A stretch of 5,543 nucleotides of DNA from an uncultured Christensenella sp. (lineage in GTDB: Bacteria > Bacillota > Clostridia > Christensenellales > UBA1242), in contig CASFFJ010000110.1 in assembly GCA_949293915.1 (NCBI GenBank), forward strand, positions 1 through 5,543, written 5' to 3'. The translations under genes and the position numbers were made by a program. Below are positions 1-5,098 of this stretch, piece by piece. The first letter of the stretch is position 1. The number at the start of each line of letters is the position of its first letter. Below the pieces are notes generated by a model. That model ran no database searches. It was not told where the DNA came from and was given only the letters and a program-made list of their open reading frames with translations.

Positions 1-1
1 C

Positions 2-622
2 TATCACGAAAAGAGTTTGTGTGGCAAGCCAGCAACATTCAAGATTGAGATTAAGAATGTTCGCGAACGCATTATGCCAGAACTAAATGAAGAATTTGTG
101 TCTAATTCAACCGAATTTGACAGTGTAGAAGATTACAAAAAGAGTATTGAAGACAGATTAATCAAAGAGGCTAATGACCGTGCCGATATCGAATTAGATA
201 ATGATATTTTAGACAAAATCATTGATGACACCGAACTTATTGTTCCTACGATTATGTTAGAACAAGAATTTGAGCGTCAATTTAATGGTATGAAGTCACA
301 AATGGCATATCAAGGCATTAAATTTGAGGATTATATTAAATATATTGGCAAGACAGAAGATGAATTCAAAGATGACATCCGCAAAAACAGTGCTAGGAAT
401 GTTAAGGCTAGACTTGTACTTGAAAAATTAATTAGAAATGAGAATCTTGATATCAACGAAGCAGATATCGACAATAAAATTCAAGAATTGGCAAAAGAAG
501 CTAATCAATCAATAGAAGATTACAAAAAACAAGTTAATAATGATATGGTAAACAGAATTGCAAACGAACTTTTAATGAAAAAACTTTTAGATTTCTTGCA
601 CGCGAATAACGAAATTAAATAA
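2..622 (+). CDS. tig: Trigger factor, C-terminal half (partial, 5' end outside window)
   Basis: Trigger factor is the ribosome-associated chaperone and peptidyl-prolyl isomerase that meets nascent chains at the exit tunnel. The visible 206 codons begin with YHEKSLCGKPATF, which matches the last strand of the FKBP-like PPIase domain (family pattern Y-H-x-x-x-L-x-G-K-x-A-x-F). PELNEEF follows, the conserved link into the helical substrate-binding C-domain that fills the rest. The ribosome-binding N-domain lies upstream of the window. The frame is open through position 2, and the TTG at 17 is an internal Leu codon, not a start. The gene ends in TAA 16 bp before clpP with no terminator between them, so the two are probably co-transcribed. 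A tig-clpP pair is the usual arrangement in many bacteria. The C-terminus is lysine-rich and ends NNEIK, with nothing truncated. Confidence 0.95.
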   Translation, partial: YHEKSLCGKPATFKIEIKNVRERIMPELNEEFVSNSTEFDSVEDYKKSIEDRLIKEANDRADIELDNDILDKIIDDTELIVPTIMLEQEFERQFNGMKSQMAYQGIKFEDYIKYIGKTEDEFKDDIRKNSARNVKARLVLEKLIRNENLDINEADIDNKIQELAKEANQSIEDYKKQVNNDMVNRIANELLMKKLLDFLHANNEIK

Positions 623-624
623 TT

Positions 625-631
625 TAGGAGG
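625..631 (+). promoter_or_regulatory. clpP ribosome binding site
   Basis: TAGGAGG lies 7 nt before the ATG at 639, an almost full match to the anti-Shine-Dalgarno. It fixes the clpP start at 639 rather than at the second in-frame ATG at 648. It also contrasts with the regulator and Smr genes further right, which have no recognisable ribosome binding site. Confidence 0.9.
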
Positions 632-638
632 CAAATTT

Positions 639-1217
639 ATGATACCTATGGTTATCGACCAAGTGGGAAATGTTGAACGTAGTTATGATATTTATTCTAG
701 ATTGCTTGAAGACAGAATTGTGTTCTTGTCAGGCGAGATTAATGACCAAATGGCGAACACTATTGTTGCGCAACTAATTTATCTAGAAGGCAAAAATCCA
801 AACAAAGACATCTTTATGTATATTAATAGTCCGGGTGGTAGTGTATCGGCAGGACTTGCTATTTATGACACTATGCAATATATTAAATGCGATGTTTCAA
901 CCATTTGTATTGGTATGGCAGCCAGTATGGCGGCAGTGATTTTATCGAGCGGTACTAAAGGTAAACGCATATGCTTGCCACACAGCGAAGTAATGATACA
1001 TCAGCCGTTAGGTGGCACACAAGGGCAAGCAACAGATATTGAAATTCACGCCAAACATATGCAAAAAACTAGAGAAACTCTTAACAAAATCCTTGCTGAC
1101 AATACAGGCAAAGATGTTGATACAATCAAGTTAGATACAGAGCGAGATAACTTTTTAGATGCAAAACAAGCAGTTAAATATGGTTTGGTTGACAAGATTT
1201 TTGATAAGCGTAAATAA
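639..1217 (+). CDS. clpP: ATP-dependent Clp protease, proteolytic subunit ClpP
   Basis: ClpP is the serine peptidase that forms the double-heptamer chamber of the cytoplasmic Clp protease. It degrades proteins fed by ClpX or another Clp ATPase. The 192-aa product is the normal length. The catalytic triad is visible: Ser96 in GMAASMA, His121 in MIHQPLGG and Asp170 in TERDNF. INSPGGSVSAGLAIYDTM (about 62-79) is the conserved oxyanion/handle-side segment. YSRLLEDRIVFLSGEI (about 19-34) is the typical N-terminal region after the axial loop. It sits 16 bp behind tig and is probably in the same transcript. It is separated from its partner clpX by a terminator and a new promoter, so chamber and unfoldase can be expressed independently. 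No CtsR-type heptamer repeat is visible nearby, but the operon promoter would lie upstream of the window. Confidence 0.98.
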   Translation: MIPMVIDQVGNVERSYDIYSRLLEDRIVFLSGEINDQMANTIVAQLIYLEGKNPNKDIFMYINSPGGSVSAGLAIYDTMQYIKCDVSTICIGMAASMAAVILSSGTKGKRICLPHSEVMIHQPLGGTQGQATDIEIHAKHMQKTRETLNKILADNTGKDVDTIKLDTERDNFLDAKQAVKYGLVDKIFDKRK

Positions 1218-1219
1218 TT

Positions 1220-1255
1220 AAAATCAGACCTTAGTTTAGGTCTGATTTTATTGTT
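1220..1255 (+). terminator. Intrinsic terminator after clpP
   Basis: A perfect 12-bp stem pairs 1220-1231 (AAAATCAGACCT) with 1238-1249 (AGGTCTGATTTT) across the 6-nt loop TAGTTT. The 3' arm ends in TTTT and leads into ATTGTTGTCT. It begins 2 nt after the clpP stop and should end the tig-clpP transcript. The A-rich 5' arm could also let it work weakly in the opposite direction. Confidence 0.93.
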
Positions 1256-1294
1256 GTCTATTACTGTACTGTTACAATTAAAAAAAGTAATTTT

Positions 1295-1351
1295 TATTGT
1301 GTTGAAAACGTTTTAATACTTGGTTAACAAAATACAAACGCTAACACAATA
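1295..1351. promoter_or_regulatory. Nested dyad region upstream of clpX with two CG-centred operator-like motifs
   Basis: A perfect 9-bp inverted repeat, TATTGTGTT (1295-1303) and AACACAATA (1343-1351), encloses two shorter motifs. One is TGAAAACGTTTTAA (1303-1316), which contains a perfect 10-bp palindrome and differs at one fixed position from the LacI/CcpA-type pattern TGWNANCGNTNWCA. The other is TACAAACGCTAACA (1333-1346), with two differences. Their CG centres are exactly 30 bp apart, about three helical turns, and lie on one DNA face. This may be a looping operator or an RNA hairpin. It sits about 60-110 bp upstream of the clpX -10. Function is inferred only from symmetry, and AT-rich DNA gives some dyads by chance. 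Confidence 0.35.
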
Positions 1352-1406
1352 TGATGAAATTTAAAATCGATTATTAAAAAAAGATTAATGAATAAAAAAT
1401 AATTTT

Positions 1407-1415
1407 TGATATAAT
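1407..1415 (+). promoter_or_regulatory. Extended -10 promoter of clpX
   Basis: TGATATAAT is a perfect extended -10 (TGn followed by TATAAT at 1410-1415). It predicts a start near 1422 and a 55-nt leader to clpX. No good -35 is found 16-18 bp upstream, which is typical when the extended TG is present. A second TATAAT at 1451-1456 has neither a TG nor a -35 and would leave only a short leader. Confidence 0.65.
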
Positions 1416-1476
1416 TAAATATAAGATGAAAAATTGTAAATAATATGCAATATAATTAATATTATAAAGGAGTTTT

Positions 1477-2745
1477 ATGAAAGAAATTGATACTATCTGT
1501 TCATTTTGTGGCAGACCTGCACGCGAACTTACCGATATAATCAGCAATCCAGAAGGTGACTGCTTTATCTGTCGTGATTGCTTGAATATTTGTCGTGATT
1601 TGATGGATTTTTCAGATAAGACCAAAGAAGATAAAGCTAGCGCTCTTATCGATTTACCTAAGCCACAAGAGATTGTTAAGCGTCTTAATGATTTTATAAT
1701 AGGACAGGATGAAGTCAAGAAGATTTTGGCGGTATCAGTTTATAATCATTACAAACGTATTAATTACAATTTGATAAAGAAAGAAAACAGTGCAGATGAA
1801 GTTGAATTAGAAAAATCAAATGTGCTTTTAATCGGACCTACTGGCAGTGGTAAAACATTGCTTGCAAAAACACTTGCAAAGACACTAAAAGTTCCTTTTG
1901 CATCAAGTGATGCCACTGCGCTCACAGAAGCCGGCTATGTAGGCGATGATGTTGAAAATATTTTATTAAAACTCATTCAAAATGCAGATTACGATATTGA
2001 GAAAGCGCAACGTGGTATTATCTACATTGATGAGATTGATAAGATTGCAAGAAAGACACAAAACGTTTCTATTACACGTGATGTGAGTGGCGAGGGTGTT
2101 CAGCAAGCATTGCTTAAGATTTTAGAAGGTACTATTGCATCTGTTCCGCCACAAGGTGGCAGAAAACATCCACAGCAAGAGAATATCAAAATTGACACTA
2201 CAAACATTTTATTCATATGTGGTGGAGCATTTGTTGGACTTGACAAAATTATCAGCGAGCGTACTGGTGCATCAACACTTGGGTTTGGTGCGGATGTTAA
2301 GGATAAGGAAGAAAATAGCTCACTCAATAAATTTGAAAACATTCAGCCACAAGATCTTATCAAATATGGTATGATACCTGAGTTTGTAGGTAGACTTCCT
2401 ATCGTTGCCACACTTGATAGTTTAGATGAAAAAGCATTAGAAAGAATTTTAATCGAGCCAAAGAACGCTATAACCAAACAATATATTCAAATGTTTAAAA
2501 TGGATGGCATAGATTTGATATTTGAACCAGAGGCTATTATGGCAGTTGCCAAAAAGGCTATTGAATTAAAAACTGGCGCGCGTGGACTTCGCACAATCTT
2601 AGAAGAGCGCATGTTGGACGTTATGTATTCTTGTCATTTTGAAAACGATATCAAAAAGATTACAATCACAGCCGATTTTATCAACAAGCAAGACGCGCCA
2701 AAAATCGAAAAATTTAAAAAAGAAAAATCAAAAAAGACTGCCTAA
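1477..2745 (+). CDS. clpX: ATP-dependent Clp protease ATP-binding subunit ClpX
   Basis: ClpX is the hexameric AAA+ unfoldase that recognises tagged substrates and threads them into ClpP. The 422 residues match the family length. In order they show: an N-terminal zinc-binding dimerisation domain (Cys8, Cys11, Cys32, Cys35); Walker A GPTGSGKT (120-127); pore-1 loop GYVG (153-156); Walker B IIYIDEID (181-188, Asp185/Glu186); pore-2 loop RDVSGEGVQ (201-209); the RKH segment (229-231); the ClpP-docking loop tripeptide LGF (268-270, IGF in E. coli); an arginine finger in EFVGRLP (Arg306); and sensor 2 GARGLR (367-372). The C-terminus is a lysine-rich tail. Two further cysteines (29 and 39) lie near the zinc site. 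The ATG is preceded by AAAGGAG (1466-1472) with a short 4-nt spacing. The gene has its own promoter and is not co-directional with anything downstream in its block. Confidence 0.98.
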   Translation: MKEIDTICSFCGRPARELTDIISNPEGDCFICRDCLNICRDLMDFSDKTKEDKASALIDLPKPQEIVKRLNDFIIGQDEVKKILAVSVYNHYKRINYNLIKKENSADEVELEKSNVLLIGPTGSGKTLLAKTLAKTLKVPFASSDATALTEAGYVGDDVENILLKLIQNADYDIEKAQRGIIYIDEIDKIARKTQNVSITRDVSGEGVQQALLKILEGTIASVPPQGGRKHPQQENIKIDTTNILFICGGAFVGLDKIISERTGASTLGFGADVKDKEENSSLNKFENIQPQDLIKYGMIPEFVGRLPIVATLDSLDEKALERILIEPKNAITKQYIQMFKMDGIDLIFEPEAIMAVAKKAIELKTGARGLRTILEERMLDVMYSCHFENDIKKITITADFINKQDAPKIEKFKKEKSKKTA

Positions 2746-2815
2746 CATTCAAACGATTTAATCTTTAAATAATTTTTAGAATTTGTCAAACTATTTAGTA
2801 GTTATCTAATAAAAT

Positions 2816-2872
2816 AAAAAAAGACTTTTTTAAAACCAACTATATTGTTACGCTAAATAAAAGTCTTTTTTT
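2816..2872. terminator. Bidirectional intrinsic terminator between convergent genes
   Basis: A perfect 14-bp stem pairs 2816-2829 (A7, GAC, T4) with 2859-2872 (A4, GTC, T7) around a 29-nt loop. Because the arms end in A7 and T7, the transcript on either strand ends in a hairpin followed by a U-run. It therefore serves both clpX from the left and the convergent gene from the right. The loop is longer than usual, and only the central GAC/GTC pairs are G:C. Its position between two convergent stop codons supports the call. Confidence 0.8.
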
Positions 2873-2944
2873 AACCCAAAAGTTAAATTTTAAATCTGCC
2901 AGCCAATATGTTTTGATATGTAATAGCAATATACAACAATGTGT

Positions 2945-3841
2945 TTAAGCTTCTAAGGTAGTCGCATTTTCTACACTGTCAATTTTTAATTCTTCTAAAT
3001 AATGATTTGCCATTTTCTTATAAATAGCGTTTCTTAGTTTTGCATTTTCTGGCAATTCACTCAATTTACTACATGTTTTAATTAATTTTTGTACATTCTT
3101 ATTGTCAAGCTGCTCGCCTTTTATTTTTTTATTGACAACTTCAGTTCGCCACTGACTTGGCTGTTCGATTAGTGTTTTTAGCGCACCAGCGACAAATTGT
3201 TCATCTTCAAATAATGTTTCACTAGCATGCGAAATAGAATCGGGTGCAATTTTAATCGCTCTCTTTGCAAAATCAATATTTGATGAGCATAATGACGAGT
3301 ATTTCATAAGAGATTCTACTAAACTTGGGTCGTTTTCTTTTTCCGCTTTATCTAATACACTTTTTACAAAGTCTTCATCTCTTAATAGCTTTGAGCATGC
3401 TCTATAGCGTATCAGTTCGCCAGCGGAATTTAATACAGGTTCAATATAAACATTTTTATCATTTTTGGCTTGTTCTAATCTGTTTTTGTCTTCTATGCCA
3501 AACTCACTACTTAATGCAAATATTGCATAAAAACCATGTTCTTCAATACAAAAATCTACTAATTCTCTATCATTTTTCAATTCACTATCAGCATACTCCA
3601 ATACAGAAGCATATGTAAAAGGGTAACGCGTGGGAATAATAGCTTTTATAAATTCTTTTTCTTTTAAATACTCTTTAGGGACAATACTTTCTAGCAAATG
3701 ATAAGATCTATAAATCTTACCATTTTCGCGCGGCTGAAATAAGTCTATTGCGTCTTCTATTGACATTTCTTCTGTGCTGAATCTATAGGATTCTCTGATT
3801 AAATCATTAATTTGTTGTTCTGTTAATTCTTTGTATTTCAT
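2945..3841 (-). CDS. DUF4116-like helical repeat protein, function unknown
   Basis: The 298-aa product has no signal peptide, membrane segment or catalytic motif that I can see, so it is probably cytoplasmic. Residues about 58-225 hold degenerate repeats of the form (N/D)-D-x-E-(L/F)-V-x-x-(A/C) followed by an A-S/A-D-x-x-L segment. Examples are EYADSELKNDRELVDFC (82-98), LLRDEDFVKSVL (152-163) and SHASETLFEDEQFVAGAL (204-221). This resembles DUF4116 repeats, predicted as paired helices; the assignment is from pattern memory. Outside the repeats are an acidic N-terminal helix-rich part and a lysine-rich C-terminal helical part (about 232-285). The ATG at 3841 follows AAGAAG at 3853-3848 (6-nt gap), a mediocre ribosome binding site. 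The promoter, by contrast, is perfect consensus with an operator in its spacer. That implies a product normally kept off and then made strongly. A toxin, defence or stress effector is possible, but nothing in the protein proves it. Confidence 0.8.
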   Translation of the reverse strand: MKYKELTEQQINDLIRESYRFSTEEMSIEDAIDLFQPRENGKIYRSYHLLESIVPKEYLKEKEFIKAIIPTRYPFTYASVLEYADSELKNDRELVDFCIEEHGFYAIFALSSEFGIEDKNRLEQAKNDKNVYIEPVLNSAGELIRYRACSKLLRDEDFVKSVLDKAEKENDPSLVESLMKYSSLCSSNIDFAKRAIKIAPDSISHASETLFEDEQFVAGALKTLIEQPSQWRTEVVNKKIKGEQLDNKNVQKLIKTCSKLSELPENAKLRNAIYKKMANHYLEELKIDSVENATTLEA

Positions 3842-3856
3842 ATTTTTCTTCTTATT

Positions 3857-3877
3857 TTCTAGATAAATTATCTAGAA
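3857..3877. promoter_or_regulatory. Operator 1 (10-bp arms, perfect palindrome)
   Basis: Arms TTCTAGATAA (3857-3866) and TTATCTAGAA (3868-3877) flank a single A at 3867. It lies at about +6 to +26 of the leftward transcript, just before its ribosome binding site. Bound repressor could therefore act as a roadblock. In RNA the same bases could form a hairpin in the leader. It shares its half-site with operators 2 and 3. Confidence 0.8.
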
Positions 3878-3888
3878 TTGTCAACAAT

Positions 3889-3917
3889 ATTATACTAGAT
3901 AAAATATCTAGTGTCAA
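3889..3917 (-). promoter_or_regulatory. Perfect-consensus leftward promoter for the DUF4116-like gene
   Basis: On the minus strand, TTGACA (3917-3912) is followed by exactly 17 bp and then TATAAT (3894-3889), a full match to the housekeeping sigma consensus. The predicted start is 3882, giving a 41-nt leader. The whole spacer is the core of operator 2. Such a promoter would be among the strongest in the cell unless repressed. Confidence 0.88.
3894..3912. promoter_or_regulatory. Operator 2 (fills the leftward promoter spacer)
   Basis: Arms ACTAGATA (3894-3901) and TATCTAGT (3905-3912) flank AAA. The 19 bp run from the first base of the leftward -10 to the last base of its -35, so binding must exclude RNA polymerase. 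It also covers a possible rightward -10 (TAAAAT, 3900-3905). Its centre lies 36 bp from operator 1 and 20 bp from operator 3. Confidence 0.85.
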
Positions 3918-3932
3918 GACATTTTGTCTAGA
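3914..3932. promoter_or_regulatory. Operator 3 (degenerate copy)
   Basis: The right half TCTAGACAA (minus strand from 3932) is close to the half-site TCTAGATAA, while the left half TCAAGACAT is weaker. Overall 14 of 19 positions match operator 1. It contains the palindrome AGACA-TTT-TGTCT (3917-3929). It overlaps the leftward -35 by 4 bp and the proposed -35 of the regulator gene. A weaker site over the regulator's own promoter is typical of autoregulated CI/Cro-type switches. Confidence 0.6.
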
Positions 3933-3944
3933 AATTTATAAAAT
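3916..3944 (+). promoter_or_regulatory. Candidate promoter of the XRE regulator (leaderless start)
   Basis: AAGACA (3916-3921, 4 of 6 consensus bases), a 17-bp spacer and TAAAAT (3939-3944, 5 of 6) predict transcription from 3951, one base before the ATG. The alternative rightward promoter is TTGTCA (3878-3883), N16, TAAAAT (3900-3905). It would give a leader of about 40 nt without a ribosome binding site. Both overlap operators, and I cannot choose firmly between them. Confidence 0.45.
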
Positions 3945-3951
3945 ATTGATA

Positions 3952-4155
3952 ATGGATGTAAATTTTTGCAAAAATTTAAAAGAGATAAGGCGTGAGCGAG
4001 ATTTGACACAAAAAGAGATTGCAAAAAAATTAGGTGTGGTGGAAAGTTGTTATGCAAATTGGGAGCAAGGTAGGACAGAGCCTAGTATTGCAATGTTGAG
4101 AAAACTTTGTGAAATTTTTTCAGTCAGTTTAGATGAACTTATTAATGGCGAATAA
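3952..4155 (+). CDS. XRE-family (Cro/CI-type) helix-turn-helix regulator
   Basis: This 67-aa protein is essentially a lone HTH_3/XRE DNA-binding domain: LKEIRRERDLTQKEIAKKLG (9-28), recognition helix VESCYANWEQG (30-40), then EPSIAMLRKLCEIFSVSLDEL (43-63), a standard family ending. It has no ligand, peptidase or dimerisation domain beyond the HTH, so any signal input must come from elsewhere. Bases 20-95 upstream hold three palindromes spaced for a dimeric repressor, and the divergent gene has a perfect promoter under one of them. I infer that this protein binds all three, repressing its neighbour and itself. I chose the ATG at 3952. A TTG at 3946 would add two residues. Neither start has a Shine-Dalgarno sequence. 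The gene ends in TAA and a hairpin. Confidence 0.93.
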   Translation: MDVNFCKNLKEIRRERDLTQKEIAKKLGVVESCYANWEQGRTEPSIAMLRKLCEIFSVSLDELINGE

Positions 4156-4157
4156 AC

Positions 4158-4206
4158 TTAGTCAAATAATTGCTTACATAATGTTTGCTGTTGACTAATT
4201 TTTTTT
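4158..4206 (+). terminator. Probable terminator after the XRE gene, overlapping the next promoter
   Basis: TTAGTCAA (4158-4165) pairs with TTGACTAA (4191-4198) across 25 nt and is followed at once by eight T residues (4199-4206). The stem is short and AT-rich, so termination may be partial. The 3' arm contains the -35 of the Smr gene promoter, and the T-run lies in that promoter's spacer. Confidence 0.6.
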
Positions 4207-4219
4207 ATTTTGTTATCAT
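4191..4219 (+). promoter_or_regulatory. Smr gene promoter, predicted leaderless transcript
   Basis: TTGACT (4191-4196), a 17-bp spacer ending in TGT, and TATCAT (4214-4219) give 5 of 6 matches in each hexamer plus the extended TGn. The +1 falls at 4226, the A of the Smr start codon. Confidence 0.75.
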
Positions 4220-4225
4220 ATTATT

Positions 4226-4567
4226 ATGAAATTGATTAGCATTGACATTAAAAGTGACAAGCAGACAGTGGCAGAGGCTATTGCGCAATTTTTGATTGAA
4301 CTTGACGCATGCAAAAAGGGCGGATTTAAAGTGATGAAAGTTATTCATGGTTATGGCAGCCATGGTGTAGGCGGAGCAATTCGCACAGAACTTATTAAAA
4401 CATTAAAACAATTAAAAGGGAAAGGAACAATACAAGATTATTGCTTAGGGACAGACCTAGCTAATGCAAAAACTTTCAAAAAAATTGCTATTAACTATTG
4501 TCCAGATTTGCTTGCGGACAGAGATATGAACTTTTTAAATAGTGGTATAACGTTCGTGATAATATAG
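4226..4567 (+). CDS. Stand-alone Smr-domain protein
   Basis: The 113-aa protein is a single Smr (small MutS-related) domain. This domain occurs at the C-terminus of MutS2 and as free proteins, with reported nuclease activity on DNA or RNA in some members. The signature is VMKVIHGYGSHGVGGAIRTEL (36-56), with HGYGSHG at 41-47. The end NSGITFVII (105-113) is the usual closing strand. DLLADRDMN (94-102) replaces the loop seen in canonical members. The N-terminal LDLHG motif, whose His and Asp support activity, is reduced to ISIDIKS without a histidine, so catalysis is doubtful and nucleic-acid binding is the safer role. The upstream 20 nt have no purine-rich ribosome binding site, and the promoter puts +1 on the ATG. 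The stop is TAG, unlike its neighbours' TAA. The cellular substrate is unknown. Confidence 0.88.
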   Translation: MKLISIDIKSDKQTVAEAIAQFLIELDACKKGGFKVMKVIHGYGSHGVGGAIRTELIKTLKQLKGKGTIQDYCLGTDLANAKTFKKIAINYCPDLLADRDMNFLNSGITFVII

Positions 4568-4645
4568 ATAACGAAAACTAAAACTCAAGAGTTAGAGAAT
4601 ATAGATTAAGATTATATCAAATTCATTATTAATAATTTTTGATAA

Positions 4646-4680
4646 TGTATATCATCTTATTTTATATACAGATGCTTTTT
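4646..4680 (+). terminator. Weak candidate terminator after the Smr gene
   Basis: TGTATAT (4646-4652) pairs with ATATACA (4664-4670) over an 11-nt loop, and five T residues follow at 4676-4680 after GATGC. The stem has only one G:C pair and lies 79 nt after the stop, so the call is weak. CATCT (4653-4657) can also pair with AGATG (4670-4674), crossing the first stem. Confidence 0.3.
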
Positions 4681-5015
4681 GTTGTTCAGCTCGTATCCTT
4701 TTTGCGTATAATAAATGTTGGTTATATATAAATAATAAATTGTCTAGTAAATAAGTTTGTGATTAGTAATTTTAATGATGTAAATTCATATCAATCTCAA
4801 CGAGAAATTATTCTTATTCAAAATCTTTTAAATTCGGATAACCTGTCTAAATATTCATAATAAACATTTTATAACTATTAAAATTATTTTACTATATATT
4901 AATTATAATATTATGTAATTTACCATATCAAACTATTGTTTCAGTATTCAAAAAAAATAAAATTCGCAACAAAATTATAAAGTTTGACAATTTTTTTTAT
5001 TTATTTTTGTTATTC

Positions 5016-5033
5016 ATTTTTATTTTTATTTTT
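5016..5033 (+). repeat. Three tandem ATTTTT hexamers
   Basis: Three exact copies of ATTTTT form part of a T-rich run (about 4991-5041). They end 5 bp before the extended -10 of the next gene, in the -35/spacer zone. Copy number is low and AT-rich DNA makes such runs by chance. Confidence 0.6.
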
Positions 5034-5038
5034 GTTTG

Positions 5039-5058
5039 TGTTATAATAAGGTTATAAT
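5039..5058 (+). promoter_or_regulatory. Promoter region of the membrane protein gene
   Basis: TGTTATAAT (5039-5047) is a perfect extended -10 and predicts a start near 5054, giving a leader of about 45 nt. A second TATAAT (5053-5058), 11 bp later, lacks the TG and has no good -35. The TTGACA at 4984-4989 is too far upstream to be paired with either. Confidence 0.55.
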
Positions 5059-5098
5059 AAATTTACTTTAATATTATTTTTGTAAAAATGGGGGACAA

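Larger units (their letters stand above)
4568..5098. other. AT-rich intergenic region without a gene
   Basis: I find no coding frame of useful length with a start and ribosome binding site on either strand, and no tRNA or recognisable RNA. It holds a weak hairpin with a T-run (4646-4680) and a TATAAT at 4707-4712 that leads only into a six-codon frame. There is also a TTGACA at 4984 without a properly spaced -10, a T-rich stretch with hexamer repeats, and the promoter of the gene at 5099. It may be decayed sequence or a long regulatory leader. Confidence 0.6.

Noticed and set aside
17..19. TTG as the start of the first gene
   Set aside because: The frame is open to position 2 and the upstream codons YHEKS fit the conserved trigger factor PPIase end, so this is an internal Leu codon.
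1374..1718. Reverse-strand frame of 114 codons over the clpX start
   Set aside because: It overlaps the clpX promoter and zinc domain and has no recognisable protein pattern or ribosome binding site; it is a shadow of clpX.
2100..2374. Two short frames inside clpX on both strands
   Set aside because: They lie wholly within the conserved AAA+ core of clpX and have low-complexity, unfamiliar translations.
3325..3618. Plus-strand 97-codon frame within the DUF4116-like gene
   Set aside because: It is antisense to a better-supported gene, is rich in Leu/His/Tyr as expected from a shadow, and has no ribosome binding site.
3857..3932. CRISPR-like or mobile-element repeats
   Set aside because: The repeats are short palindromes at uneven spacing over promoters and have no spacers, cas genes or transposase; operators explain them better.
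4647..4674. Crossing stems GTATAT/ATATAC and CATCT/AGATG as an RNA pseudoknot
   Set aside because: Stems of 6 and 5 weak pairs in low-complexity sequence are expected by chance, and no downstream gene lies close enough to regulate.
4707..4735. TATAAT followed by a small ORF at 4714
   Set aside because: The -35 is poor (best spacing 19), and the frame closes after six codons without a ribosome binding site.
4742..4748. GTCTAGT as a distant fourth operator
   Set aside because: Only one half-site is present; the expected left half is not there, and a 7-base match in AT-rich DNA is easily chance.
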